From contig NZ_WBMS02000011.1 in the NCBI RefSeq assembly GCF_008923205.2, positions 62,001 through 126,000 on the forward strand: a DNA stretch of 64,000 nt, read 5' to 3'. A model generated the notes under the pieces. It ran no database searches and was not told the origin of the DNA. It was given only the letters and a program-made list of their open reading frames with translations. The first letter of the stretch is position 1, and each line of letters starts with the position of its first letter. Position numbers and translations under genes: made by a program. This document shows, piece by piece, positions 7,812-15,817 of the stretch. The stretch comes from Actinomadura physcomitrii (GTDB lineage Bacteria > Actinomycetota > Actinomycetes > Streptosporangiales > Streptosporangiaceae).

Positions 7812-9085
7812 GTGTCGCGTTCTGCCGCACCGTGCGCCGCGGCGTCGCCGAGCGCGTCCGACCACAGCGCGAGGGCGTCGTCGATCTGCGACGCGTCCAC
7901 CACCAGCGGCGGGATCATCCGGACGACGTTGCCGAACGCGCCGCAGGTGAGCAGCAGCAGGCCCCGCTCCGCGGCGGCGGCGTGGGCGCGCTGGGCGGCG
8001 GCCGGGTCGGGCTCGCCGTCCGGCGTGCTGAACTCGCAGGCCTGCATCAGCCCGAGGCCGCGCACGTCGCCGATCTCCGGATGGTCGGCCGCGGCCTTGC
8101 GCAGGCCCTCGTTCAGCCGGGCGCCGAGCACCGCCGCGTTCTCGACCAGGTTCTCGTCCCGGATGACCTCCAGGGTGGCGAGCGCGGCGGCGCACGCGAC
8201 CGCGTTGCCGCCGTAGGTGCCGCCCTGCGACCCCGGCCAGGCCTTGCCCATCAGCGCCGCCGGCGCCGCGATCGCCGACAGCGGGAACCCGCTGGCCAGG
8301 CCCTTCGCGGTGATCAGCACGTCGGGACGGATCGCGGCGTGCTGGTGGCCCCAGAACCGGCCCGTCCGGCCGTAGCCGGTCTGCACCTCGTCGACGACCA
8401 GCAGGATCCCGTGCCGGTCGGCGCGCTCGCGCAGCCCCTCCAGGAAGGCGGGCGGAGCCGGGATGTAGCCGCCCTCGCCGAGCACCGGCTCGACGACGAA
8501 CGCGGCGGTGTCGGACACCGGGCTGGACGTCGCGAGCACGTAGTCCAGCTCGCGCAGCGCGAACCGGGTCGCCTCGTCCTCGTCCCACCCGTACCGGTAG
8601 GCCTGCGGGAACGGCGCGACGGCGACACCCGGCATCAGCGGGCCGATGGCCGCGCGGAACTTGGTGCCCGCGGTGGTGAGGGCGGCGGCGCCCATCGTCC
8701 GCCCGTGGAACGAGCCGTGGAAGACGACGATGTTCTGCCGTCCGGTCGCGTGCCGGGCCAGCCGGATGGACGCCTCGACGGCCTCGCTGCCGCTGTTGAG
8801 GAAGAACAGGGTGTCCAGGCCGTCCGGCAGGACGTCGCCGAGCGCCTCCACCAGGCGCAGCAGCGGCCGGTGCATCACCGTCGTGTACTGCCCGTGGATC
8901 AGCGTGCCGACCTGCGCGCGCGCCGCCTCGACGACGCGCGGATGGCAGTGCCCGGTGTTGGTGACGCCGATGCCGGCGGTGAAGTCCAGGTGGCGGCGGC
9001 CGCCGGCGTCGTAGAGGTACACGCCCTCGCCGCGTTCGGCCAGGACGGGGGTGGCCTGCTTGAGCAGGGGTGAGAGCTGAGCCAT
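7808..9085 (-). CDS. Class III (omega) aminotransferase, 4-aminobutyrate aminotransferase-like
   Basis: A 425-residue PLP enzyme. ATG at 9085 follows CCGGAGGACGCG; the frame runs on upstream to 9118 but would pass through an operator. Family features: DFTAGIGVTNTGHCHP, the FFLNSGSEAVEASIRLAR cofactor loop, FHGSFHGRT, FVVEPVLGEGG, VVDEVQTGYGRTG with the PLP-binding Asp, and ITAKGLASGFPL with the Schiff-base Lys. This matches GABA/omega-amino acid aminotransferases. The operator directly upstream is shared with two other promoters of the block, so the substrate is probably an amine or beta/gamma-amino acid from that pathway. Confidence 0.92.
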   Translation of the reverse strand: MAQLSPLLKQATPVLAERGEGVYLYDAGGRRHLDFTAGIGVTNTGHCHPRVVEAARAQVGTLIHGQYTTVMHRPLLRLVEALGDVLPDGLDTLFFLNSGSEAVEASIRLARHATGRQNIVVFHGSFHGRTMGAAALTTAGTKFRAAIGPLMPGVAVAPFPQAYRYGWDEDEATRFALRELDYVLATSSPVSDTAAFVVEPVLGEGGYIPAPPAFLEGLRERADRHGILLVVDEVQTGYGRTGRFWGHQHAAIRPDVLITAKGLASGFPLSAIAAPAALMGKAWPGSQGGTYGGNAVACAAALATLEVIRDENLVENAAVLGARLNEGLRKAAADHPEIGDVRGLGLMQACEFSTPDGEPDPAAAQRAHAAAAERGLLLLTCGAFGNVVRMIPPLVVDASQIDDALALWSDALGDAAAHGAAERDT

Positions 9086-9098
9086 CGCGTCCTCCGGT

Positions 9099-9114
9099 AG
9101 ATTGTCGACAATCT
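9099..9114. promoter_or_regulatory. GntR-FCD type operator, copy 1
   Basis: AGATTGTCGACAATCT, a perfect 16-bp palindrome just upstream of the aminotransferase start and downstream of the GntR gene end. Related copies occur at 10672-10681 and 12134-12147. Confidence 0.8.
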
Positions 9115-9154
9115 GCACGCTAGGTCGCCCCGGACCCGTTGTCCAGGGGACCCC

Positions 9155-9814
9155 CTACGAGGCGCGCAGCCGCCTGATCGAGTCGGTCATGTGCTCCTCG
9201 ATCAGCTGCAGCAGCCGCTCCTCCTCGCCGTCGCCGATCGCGTCCACCAGCCGGCGGTGCTCCTCGACCAACTCGGACGGCTCGGGATAGGTCTCCTGCA
9301 GCGCGTTCAGGCACATCCGCGTCTCCACCAGCAGAGTGGCCGCCATCCGCTCCAGCCGGGGGCTGCCGGACGAGCTGACCAGCACCTCGTGGAACGCCTG
9401 GTCGGCGTCGCTCATCTTGACCCGGTCGCGCTCGCGCGCCGCCCCGATCAGCGCCTCCAGCGCCTCGGTGAGCCGCGCGACCGCCTCGCCCCGGTTGCGC
9501 TGCATGATCAGCTGGCAGGCGGCCCGCTCGATCGCCAGCCGGGTGAGGTAGACGTCCTCGACGTCGCCCTGGTCCAGGGTGATCACGAAGAGCCCGCGGT
9601 GCGGCTCGCTGACCAGCAGCCCCTCCTGGACGAGGCGCTGCATCGCCTCGCGCAGCGGGCCGCGGCTGATGCCGAGCCGCGCGGCCAGCTCCGCCTCGCC
9701 GAGCTGCGCGCCCGGCTCCAGCGCCCCGTACATGATCGCCGAGCGCAGCTCGTCGGACACGATCTCGACCGTCGACCTGCGCGGGACGGGTTCCAGCTCA
9801 CCCAACCGGCCCAT
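9155..9814 (-). CDS. GntR-family regulator, FCD subfamily
   Basis: A 219-residue protein. Residues ~14-75 are the winged helix-turn-helix (TVEIVSDELRSAIMYGALEP, LGEAELAARLGISRGPLREA). The C-terminal all-helical FCD domain keeps the expected metal/ligand Asp and His residues (DADQAFHEVL, LVEEHRRLVDAI, LIEEHMTDSI). Such proteins sense organic acids and repress catabolic operons. It sits within the block whose promoters carry the TTGTCGACAA palindrome, a sequence of FCD-operator type, so it is the best candidate binder. ATG at 9814 has AAAGGGG upstream, 16 bp after the preceding gene. Confidence 0.93.
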   Translation of the reverse strand: MGRLGELEPVPRRSTVEIVSDELRSAIMYGALEPGAQLGEAELAARLGISRGPLREAMQRLVQEGLLVSEPHRGLFVITLDQGDVEDVYLTRLAIERAACQLIMQRNRGEAVARLTEALEALIGAARERDRVKMSDADQAFHEVLVSSSGSPRLERMAATLLVETRMCLNALQETYPEPSELVEEHRRLVDAIGDGEEERLLQLIEEHMTDSIRRLRAS

Positions 9815-9830
9815 CGGCGGGCCCCTTTCG

Positions 9831-10670
9831 TCATAGCTGCCAGGGATGCGATCCCGACGGGGCCGGCCCGAGGGGCGCGGGAGGCCGTCCCCTCGCGGGC
9901 GGTACCGGCCCCGGTGCCGGGGCGGGGACGGCGAACAGCCGGCCGAGCCCGGCGCGCGGCGCGAGCCCGGCCGGGCCGGCGGCGAGCCGCAGCCCCTCCC
10001 ACACGCTCACCTGGTTGGCGGTGAGCACCGGCTTGCCGACCCGCTCCTCCAGCTCGTCGAGCCAGCACACGGTGTGCAGCGCGGTGTCGGGCACCAGCAC
10101 CGCCTCGGCGTCGGGATGGTCGTTGGCCGCGGCGAACTCCAGCACCTCGTCGCGGCGGAGGGTGCCGACCTCGGCGGCGGTGACGATGCCCCGGCAGGAC
10201 AGCGCCACCACCTCGATGCCGGCGTGGCCGAGGAACGCGCCGAACCGCTCGGCGACGTCGGCCGGATAGGTCGCGGCCACGGCGACCCGGCGCAGGCCGA
10301 GCGCGCGCGCCGCGTGCACGAACGCGAACGACGTGCTGGACGCGGGCACGCCGGCGGCCTCGCCGACGGCGCGGACCTGCGCGGCGGCGCCGTCCCAGCC
10401 GAACACGAAGCTGCCGCTCGTGCACGCCCACACGGCGGCCCGCACGCCCAGCGCGCGCAGCTCGCGGGCGCCCTCGCCGAGCACGTCGTCGCCGCCGATG
10501 TCCAGCAGCGCGTCGACCCGGTGGGCGTCCTCGCGCATCAGGGTGTGCACGACCGGCAGGCGGACGTCGCCCGCTCCCGACTCCCGCAGCACGCGCTCGA
10601 TCGCGGGGTAGTCGTCCTCGGCGCTGTAGCCCGGGTAGAGGAACCCCGCGGCGGGACCGTTTCGCTGCAT
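9831..10670 (-). CDS. Asp/Glu racemase superfamily enzyme, maleate isomerase/arylmalonate decarboxylase-like (copy 1)
   Basis: A 279-residue protein. I chose ATG at 10670 with GGAAGGTAGG upstream; an in-frame ATG at 10700 has no ribosome site. CTSGSFVFGW near residue 100 supplies one catalytic-type Cys of this family. At the second position the usual SCTN motif reads VPDTALHTVCWLD, so the second Cys appears replaced or shifted and chemistry may differ from maleate isomerase. The C-terminal ~45 residues are a Pro/Ala-rich tail. The TTGTCGACAA operator lies immediately in front of the start, so expression is probably under the GntR-FCD protein. The substrate is unknown. Confidence 0.85.
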   Translation of the reverse strand: MQRNGPAAGFLYPGYSAEDDYPAIERVLRESGAGDVRLPVVHTLMREDAHRVDALLDIGGDDVLGEGARELRALGVRAAVWACTSGSFVFGWDGAAAQVRAVGEAAGVPASSTSFAFVHAARALGLRRVAVAATYPADVAERFGAFLGHAGIEVVALSCRGIVTAAEVGTLRRDEVLEFAAANDHPDAEAVLVPDTALHTVCWLDELEERVGKPVLTANQVSVWEGLRLAAGPAGLAPRAGLGRLFAVPAPAPGPVPPARGRPPAPLGPAPSGSHPWQL

Positions 10671-10671
10671 G

Positions 10672-10681
10672 TTGTCGACAA
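10672..10681. promoter_or_regulatory. GntR-FCD type operator, copy 2
   Basis: TTGTCGACAA, the 10-bp core of copy 1, one base from the start codon of the racemase-family gene. The right flank keeps TC as in the other copies; the left flank has diverged. Confidence 0.75.
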
Positions 10682-10705
10682 TCCTACCTTCCTCGATCAT
10701 CGGGG

Positions 10706-11467
10706 TCAGGCCGCCGTCGGACGGCCGAGCTGCACCAGCCACTGCCCCGGGCCGGCCGCCGAGCGGCCCATCGCGCGCAGCGCCGAGCACATGGTGACCT
10801 GGTTGGCGGTCAGCACCGGCTTGCCGATCATCTGTTCCAGCGGGGCGATGATGTCGTAGGTCGGCACGTTGGTGCAGCTGATGAACACCGCCTCGGCCTC
10901 CGGCCGGTCCACCGTCGACACCGCGCTCACGATCTCGCCGTAGCCGACCTTCCAGATGTGGCCGAGCAGCCCCATCCCGACCGACGACACCACCTCGACG
11001 CCGTGCTCGCGGAGGAAGGAGACCAGCCGCTCGGTGACCGCGTCGATGTACGGGGTCACCACCGCGATCCGGCCCGCGTTCAGCAGCCGCAGCGACTCCA
11101 CCAGCGCGCCCGACGTGGTGGCCACCGCGGGCGCGCCCGCCTCGGTCATCGTCCGGTGCAGCGCCAGCTCGCCGGCCCTGCCGCGGATGAAGCTGCCGGA
11201 CGCGCAGGCGTAGGCGACCGCGAGCGGCTCGGGGGCGAGCACGTCGCGGGTCGCCTGCCGGACGATCGAGTGGTCCGACAGCGCCGAGGCCATCTCGACG
11301 GTCACCGGCACCGGGACGTACGGCAGCCGGGTCATGAACAGCGACACGTCGTCGGGCGTCCACCGCCACAGCTCGCGGTCGAGCGCGAAGTCGAACGGCG
11401 CGACCACGCCGATGCCCTGCTGCGCGACCAGTTCGGGCCCGACGACCAGCGTGGGGTCGAATGCCAT
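10706..11467 (-). CDS. Asp/Glu racemase superfamily enzyme, maleate isomerase-like (copy 2)
   Basis: A 253-residue protein with both expected catalytic cysteines: YACASGSFIRG near residue 90 and VFISCTNVPTYDIIAPLE near residue 195. The second half also carries GKPVLTANQVTMCSALR. These are the two Cys sites used by maleate cis-trans isomerase, Asp/Glu racemase and arylmalonate decarboxylase. It overlaps no neighbour: 16 bp after the DUF3830 gene and 35 bp before the paralogue. The two paralogues share a TANQVTMCS/TANQVSVWE C-terminal block and may act on related acids. Exact substrate unknown. Confidence 0.88.
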   Translation of the reverse strand: MAFDPTLVVGPELVAQQGIGVVAPFDFALDRELWRWTPDDVSLFMTRLPYVPVPVTVEMASALSDHSIVRQATRDVLAPEPLAVAYACASGSFIRGRAGELALHRTMTEAGAPAVATTSGALVESLRLLNAGRIAVVTPYIDAVTERLVSFLREHGVEVVSSVGMGLLGHIWKVGYGEIVSAVSTVDRPEAEAVFISCTNVPTYDIIAPLEQMIGKPVLTANQVTMCSALRAMGRSAAGPGQWLVQLGRPTAA

Positions 11468-11483
11468 CTGCGCGGCCGCCGCT

Positions 11484-11978
11484 CTAGGACTCGTGCCGGC
11501 GGTAGACCAGGCGCTCGCCGACGGCGCCGGACCGCCAGACGTCGTTGCACGCCTCGGCCATCCGGTCGAGGCCCTCGGTGATCGTCGCGTACACGTTGCC
11601 GGGCACCCAGCCGACGTCCCCGTTCAGCAGCAGGTTGTTGCGGCCGTAGAAGATCGCGAGGTCGATGACGCCGGGCAGCCCGTGGATGTTCTTCTCCTCC
11701 TTGAACGCCCGGTCGAGCATCCCGCCGGGGAAGGAGAAGTAGACGACGTCGCCGGGGATCGGCGTCACGGTCGGGTTCTCCAGGCCGACCTCCTCCTCGG
11801 CGAACCGCTCCACCATCGTGTAGACCTCGTTGCGCGCGTACTTGGCGTGGTACGCGTCCCCTCCGAGGGGCAGGCCGCGCCATACCGCCTCGCAGGTGCG
11901 CGGCGCGTCCTTCTCCAGGAGCTCGGCGACGCAGGACACGCCGCGCTTCTCCAGTGAGATGGTCATGAGCTTGGCCAT
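11484..11978 (-). CDS. DUF3830 family protein (cyclophilin-like fold)
   Basis: A 164-residue protein beginning MAKLMTISLEKRGVSCVAEL, with the family's WRGLPLGGDAYHAKYARNEV and PIPGDVVYFSFPG segments and the FYGRNNLLLNGDVGWVPGNV motif. DUF3830 proteins adopt a small beta-barrel and recur beside Asp/Glu racemase-family enzymes, amidases and dehydrogenases, but no biochemical role is established to my knowledge. ATG at 11978 follows GGAAGGTCC. It is the first gene of the minus-strand operon and divergent from the hydroxyacid dehydrogenase; their 247-bp gap carries two palindromes. Confidence 0.88.
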   Translation of the reverse strand: MAKLMTISLEKRGVSCVAELLEKDAPRTCEAVWRGLPLGGDAYHAKYARNEVYTMVERFAEEEVGLENPTVTPIPGDVVYFSFPGGMLDRAFKEEKNIHGLPGVIDLAIFYGRNNLLLNGDVGWVPGNVYATITEGLDRMAEACNDVWRSGAVGERLVYRRHES

Positions 11979-12040
11979 GCCGGACCTTCCCGTGGACAGG
12001 GGTGGGCGAGAGCGTCGCCACCCGAAAGGACTCTTGCGTT

Positions 12041-12050
12041 AGAGCGCTCT
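12041..12050. promoter_or_regulatory. Palindrome of LacI-operator type
   Basis: AGAGCGCTCT, a perfect 10-bp palindrome in the divergent promoter region between DUF3830 and the hydroxyacid dehydrogenase. It resembles LacI-family operators with a GAGCGCTC core. No LacI gene lies in the window, so the assignment is weak. Confidence 0.35.
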
Positions 12051-12133
12051 GGGACGCGTCCTGGCCTTGGGCGAAACGGTTGCGACGGTCTTGCAGCACG
12101 ATCAGCGCGGCCACCTGGCGGTTCGTCCCCGCT

Positions 12134-12147
12134 GATTGTTGACAATC
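12134..12147. promoter_or_regulatory. GntR-FCD type operator, copy 3
   Basis: GATTGTTGACAATC, differing by one central base from copy 1. It lies upstream of the D-2-hydroxyacid dehydrogenase/amidase operon, 79 bp before its start, and could also act on the divergent DUF3830 promoter. Confidence 0.78.
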
Positions 12148-12225
12148 CTACGAAGCGTTCCTAGCGTGTCAATGCCCCTCCGCGTTGCCTTCGCGTTAAA
12201 TCCCGAACACCGAAAGTGGCCGCCG

Positions 12226-13254
12226 ATGGAGCAAGGTCCGAACGTCCCCGGTGAGCCGCCGCGCGTGGTGGTGCTCCGCGGCGACGTCCCGCCGCCCGCG
12301 ATGGCGGCCGCCGAACGCCTCGCGCACGTCGTCTACGTGCGCGAATCCCAGCTCGCGGGCGCCCTTCCCGGCTGCGACGCGCTCTTCGTGTGGGACTTCT
12401 GGTCGGACGCGCCGGCGGCGGCGTGGCCGCGTGAGGGCGGCCCCCGCTGGGTGCACATCGCGAGCGCCGGAGTCGACCGGCTGCTGTTCCCCGGCCTGGT
12501 CGAAGGCAACACCATCGTCACCAATTCGCGAGGGGTCTTCGACGAGCCGATCGCCGAGTACGTCCTCGGGCTCGTGCTGGCGTTCGCCAAGGACCTGCAC
12601 ACCACCGTCCGGCTCCAGGACGAGCGCGTGTGGCGGCACCGCGAGACCGAACGGATCACCGGGGCCCGCGCGCTGGTGGTCGGCACCGGCCCGATCGGCC
12701 GCGCCGTCGCCCGCCGGCTCACCGCCGCCGGGCTGCACGTGACGGGCGCCGGCCGCACCGCCCGCGACGGCGACCCCGACTTCGGGCTCGTCCACCCGCC
12801 GGAACGGCTGCCCGCCGCGCTCGGCGACGCGGACTACGTCGTCCTCGCCGCGCCGCTCACCGCCGCCACCCGGAACATGATCGACGCGGCGGCGCTCGCC
12901 CGGATGCGGCCGTCCGCGCGGCTGATCAATGTCGGGCGCGGGCCGCTGGTCGCCGAGGACGACCTGGTCGAGGCGCTGCGCGCGGGCCGCATCGCGGGCG
13001 CGGCGCTCGACGTGTTCGTCGACGAGCCGCTCGCGCCGTCCTCGCCGCTGTGGACCATGCCCAACGTGATCGTCTCGCCGCACATGTCGGGGGACGTGAC
13101 CGGCTGGCGCGCCGAGTTGGTCCGGCTGTTCACCGACAACCTCGACCGGTTCGTCCGCGGCCGCGAGCTGCGCAACGTCGTCGACAAGCGGCTGGGCTAC
13201 GCGCGCCCGGACACCGGCGCCGCACGGACCCCGTACGCCGGGCAGAGGAGGTAA
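12226..13254 (+). CDS. D-2-hydroxyacid dehydrogenase family protein
   Basis: A 342-residue NAD(P)-dependent oxidoreductase interconverting 2-hydroxy and 2-oxo acids. The Rossmann loop is ALVVGTGPIGRAVARRLTAA, and the catalytic Arg, Glu and His are recognisable in LINVGRGPLVAEDDL, GAALDVFVDEPL and VIVSPHMSGD. ATG at 12226 follows GAAAGTGG. Only 5 bp separate it from the amidase gene, so they are one operon. Downstream of operator copy 3 and divergent from DUF3830, it probably belongs to the same organic-acid/amide breakdown pathway. Confidence 0.93.
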   Translation: MEQGPNVPGEPPRVVVLRGDVPPPAMAAAERLAHVVYVRESQLAGALPGCDALFVWDFWSDAPAAAWPREGGPRWVHIASAGVDRLLFPGLVEGNTIVTNSRGVFDEPIAEYVLGLVLAFAKDLHTTVRLQDERVWRHRETERITGARALVVGTGPIGRAVARRLTAAGLHVTGAGRTARDGDPDFGLVHPPERLPAALGDADYVVLAAPLTAATRNMIDAAALARMRPSARLINVGRGPLVAEDDLVEALRAGRIAGAALDVFVDEPLAPSSPLWTMPNVIVSPHMSGDVTGWRAELVRLFTDNLDRFVRGRELRNVVDKRLGYARPDTGAARTPYAGQRR

Positions 13255-13259
13255 CGGCC

Positions 13260-14654
13260 ATGACGGACGCGGCAGACCTGACCGCCGCCGAGTTGCTGGA
13301 GGCGTACCGGGCGAAGGCCCTCTCGCCCGTCGAGGCCGCCGCGGCCGTCCTCGCGCGGATCGACCGGGACGACCCGGAGCTCAACGCGTTCTGCCTGGTC
13401 GACCCGGACACCACGATGGAGATGGCGCGCGCGTCCGCCGAACGGTGGCGGCGCGGCGAGACCCTCGGGGCGCTCGACGGCGTGCCCGTCTCGATCAAGG
13501 ACGTGCTGCTCACCCGGGGCTGGCCGACGCTGCGCGGGTCCACCACGATCGACCCCGCCGGGCCCTGGACGGAGGACTCCCCGGCCGTCGCGCGGCTGCG
13601 CGAGCGGGGCGCGGTGTTCGCCGGCAAGACGACCACGCCGGAGTTCGCGTGGAAGGGCGTCACCGACAACCCGCTCACCGGCGTCACCCGCAACCCGTGG
13701 GACGCGTCCCGCACGCCCGGCGGGTCGAGCGGCGGCGCGGCGGCGGCCGTCGCGGCGGGCATGGCGCCGCTCGCGCTCGGCACCGACGGCGGCGGCTCGG
13801 TCCGCATCCCCGCCGCGTTCACCGGCACCTTCACCATCAAGCCGACCTACGGCCGCATCCCGCACTACCCGGCCAGCCCGTTCGGCACGCTCGCGCACAC
13901 CGGCCCGATGACCAACACCGTCGCGGACGCGGAACTGCTGCTCGACGCGGTCTGCGGCGCCGACGCCCGGGACTGGTCGGCCCTGGCGCCGCCGGCCGCG
14001 CCGTTCACCGGTGGCGGCCCGGACGACCTCACGGGCCTGCGCGTCGCCTTCAGCCCCGACCTCGGCTTCGCCCGCGTCGACCCGGAGGTGGCGGCCGCGG
14101 TGGCCGCCGCGGCCGAGGCGTTCACCGAACTCGGCGCCAAGGTCGAGCAGGCCGACCCGGGCTTCGCCGACCCCGTCGCCGACTTCGAGGTGCTCTGGTT
14201 CGCCGGCGCCGCGAAGGTCGTCGAGCACCTCACCGCCGGGCAGCGCGCGCGCCTCGACCCGGGCCTGCGCGAGATCTGCGAGCAGGGCGCCCGCTACACG
14301 GCCGTCGAGTACCTCGCCGCGACCGCGCGCCGCATGGAGCTCGGCCGCCTCATGGGCCTGTTCCACGAGCGCTACGACCTTCTCCTCACCCCGACCATGC
14401 CGATCGCCGCGTTCGAGGCCGGCCTCGAGGCGCCGCCCGGCTCGCCGTCCCCCCGCTGGACGTCCTGGACGCCGTTCACCTACCCGTTCAACATGACCCA
14501 GCAGCCCGCCGCGAGCCTGCCGTGCGGGTTCACCGCGGACGGGCTGCCCATCGGCCTCCAGGTCGTCGGCGCCCGGCACGCCGACGCCCTGGTCATGGCC
14601 GCCTGCCGCGGCTACGAGCGGGCGCGGCCGTGGAAGCGGCTCACCCGAACGTGA
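13260..14654 (+). CDS. Amidase signature family hydrolase
   Basis: A 464-residue amidase. The Ser-cisSer-Lys triad is visible: Lys in GVPVSIKDV, the Ser pair in TPGGSSGGAAAAVAAG, and GTDGGGSVRIPAAFTG with the nucleophile Ser. It is a stand-alone hydrolase rather than GatA, since no gatB/gatC lies nearby. GAGGAGG stands 8 bases before ATG 13260. Second gene of the dehydrogenase operon; its 3' end overlaps the convergent alcohol dehydrogenase gene by 14 bp. It could release an acid and an amine or ammonia feeding the aminotransferase and isomerases across the divergent promoter (inference). Confidence 0.92.
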   Translation: MTDAADLTAAELLEAYRAKALSPVEAAAAVLARIDRDDPELNAFCLVDPDTTMEMARASAERWRRGETLGALDGVPVSIKDVLLTRGWPTLRGSTTIDPAGPWTEDSPAVARLRERGAVFAGKTTTPEFAWKGVTDNPLTGVTRNPWDASRTPGGSSGGAAAAVAAGMAPLALGTDGGGSVRIPAAFTGTFTIKPTYGRIPHYPASPFGTLAHTGPMTNTVADAELLLDAVCGADARDWSALAPPAAPFTGGGPDDLTGLRVAFSPDLGFARVDPEVAAAVAAAAEAFTELGAKVEQADPGFADPVADFEVLWFAGAAKVVEHLTAGQRARLDPGLREICEQGARYTAVEYLAATARRMELGRLMGLFHERYDLLLTPTMPIAAFEAGLEAPPGSPSPRWTSWTPFTYPFNMTQQPAASLPCGFTADGLPIGLQVVGARHADALVMAACRGYERARPWKRLTRT

Positions 14655-15654
14655 TCACGGAGCGGCCGTGGTGCCGGCCCTCGACCATCGTGGTGAGGAC
14701 GCCGGGCGCCTCGTCCAGCGTGACCGGCGTGACGTCCGGGACGATCCCGTGCGCGGCGGCGAACGCGAGGGTGTCGCGCAGGTCGTGCGGGGACCCCGAC
14801 GGGCTGCCCATCACCCGCACCCGGTTCATCACGAGCGCGCCGGGCGGCACCGCGAGGTTCTCGGCGCCGACGCCGAGAACCAGCAGGGTGCCGTCCGGCG
14901 CGAGGCCGCCGAGGGCCGCCTGCGCGGGCGCGGTGCTCGGCGTGGTGTTCACGATGACGTCGGCTCCGCCCCAGCTCCGCAGCGCCTCGGCCGCGTCCTG
15001 CTCGTCCGTCGCGACGTAGTGCTCGGCGCCCCGCCGGCGCGTCTCGTCCTCGGCGCGGCGCGACCGGGACACCGCCGCGACGCGGGCGCCCATCGCGGCC
15101 GCGAACCGGATCGCCATCTCCCCGACGCCGCCGGTGCCGAGCACCGCGACGCGCGACCCGGCCGCCGCGCCCGCGTGCCGCAGCCCGTTGAACGCGGTGA
15201 TCCCGGCGCACATCAGCGGCGCCGCGGCGACCGGGTCCAGGCCGTCCGGCAGCGGCGTGACGAACCCGGCGCGGGCGATGTAGTACTCGGCGTACCCGCC
15301 GTCGTCGGTGATCCCGGTGACGCGCCGGGGCGCGCCGGTGCACAGGATCTGGTCGCCGCGCACGCACTGGTCGCAGCGCCCGCACGAGCCGTAGATCCAC
15401 TGGCCGCCCACCGGCGTGCCCGGCGCGGGCCACTCGACGCCCGGTCCCAGCTCGGCGACGACGCCGCTGATCTCGTGCCCGGGCACGGTCGGGAACCGCG
15501 CGGACGGGTAGTTCCCGTGCACCAGCCCGACCTCGGAGAAGCACATCCCGCAGGCGGTGACCTTGACGAGGATCTCGCCGGGGCCGGGCGCGGGCGTCTC
15601 CCGCTCGACGACCTCCAGCGGCTTGCCCTGTTCGGTGAGAACGGCGGTGCGCAT
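14641..15654 (-). CDS. Zinc-dependent alcohol dehydrogenase, MDR superfamily
   Basis: A 337-residue oxidoreductase. Catalytic zinc ligands: Cys in TACGMCFSEVG and His in VPGHEISG. The structural-zinc lobe is present (YGSCGRCDQCVRGDQILC). The nucleotide loop is AVLGTGGVGEMAIRFAAAMG, and SRSRRAEDETRRRGAEHYV favours an NADP-type pocket. ATG at 15654 follows GAGAGGAA. It is convergent with the amidase and divergent from a TetR gene 163 bp away, which probably controls it. The substrate alcohol/aldehyde is unknown. Confidence 0.92.
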   Translation of the reverse strand: MRTAVLTEQGKPLEVVERETPAPGPGEILVKVTACGMCFSEVGLVHGNYPSARFPTVPGHEISGVVAELGPGVEWPAPGTPVGGQWIYGSCGRCDQCVRGDQILCTGAPRRVTGITDDGGYAEYYIARAGFVTPLPDGLDPVAAAPLMCAGITAFNGLRHAGAAAGSRVAVLGTGGVGEMAIRFAAAMGARVAAVSRSRRAEDETRRRGAEHYVATDEQDAAEALRSWGGADVIVNTTPSTAPAQAALGGLAPDGTLLVLGVGAENLAVPPGALVMNRVRVMGSPSGSPHDLRDTLAFAAAHGIVPDVTPVTLDEAPGVLTTMVEGRHHGRSVITFG

Positions 15655-15817
15655 CTCGCGTTCCTCTCGTAGACGGGGACGGCCGGATCGCGACCGCCAG
15701 AACCAACGATATACCCGCTCCTATAGTGCCGCTACAGCACGCTGGGGGTCCGAATCCTGATATGCCCAGGTCAACCGCGCCTAACGGCGCTCACCGAAGT
15801 TATGTAGCATCGCTGTT

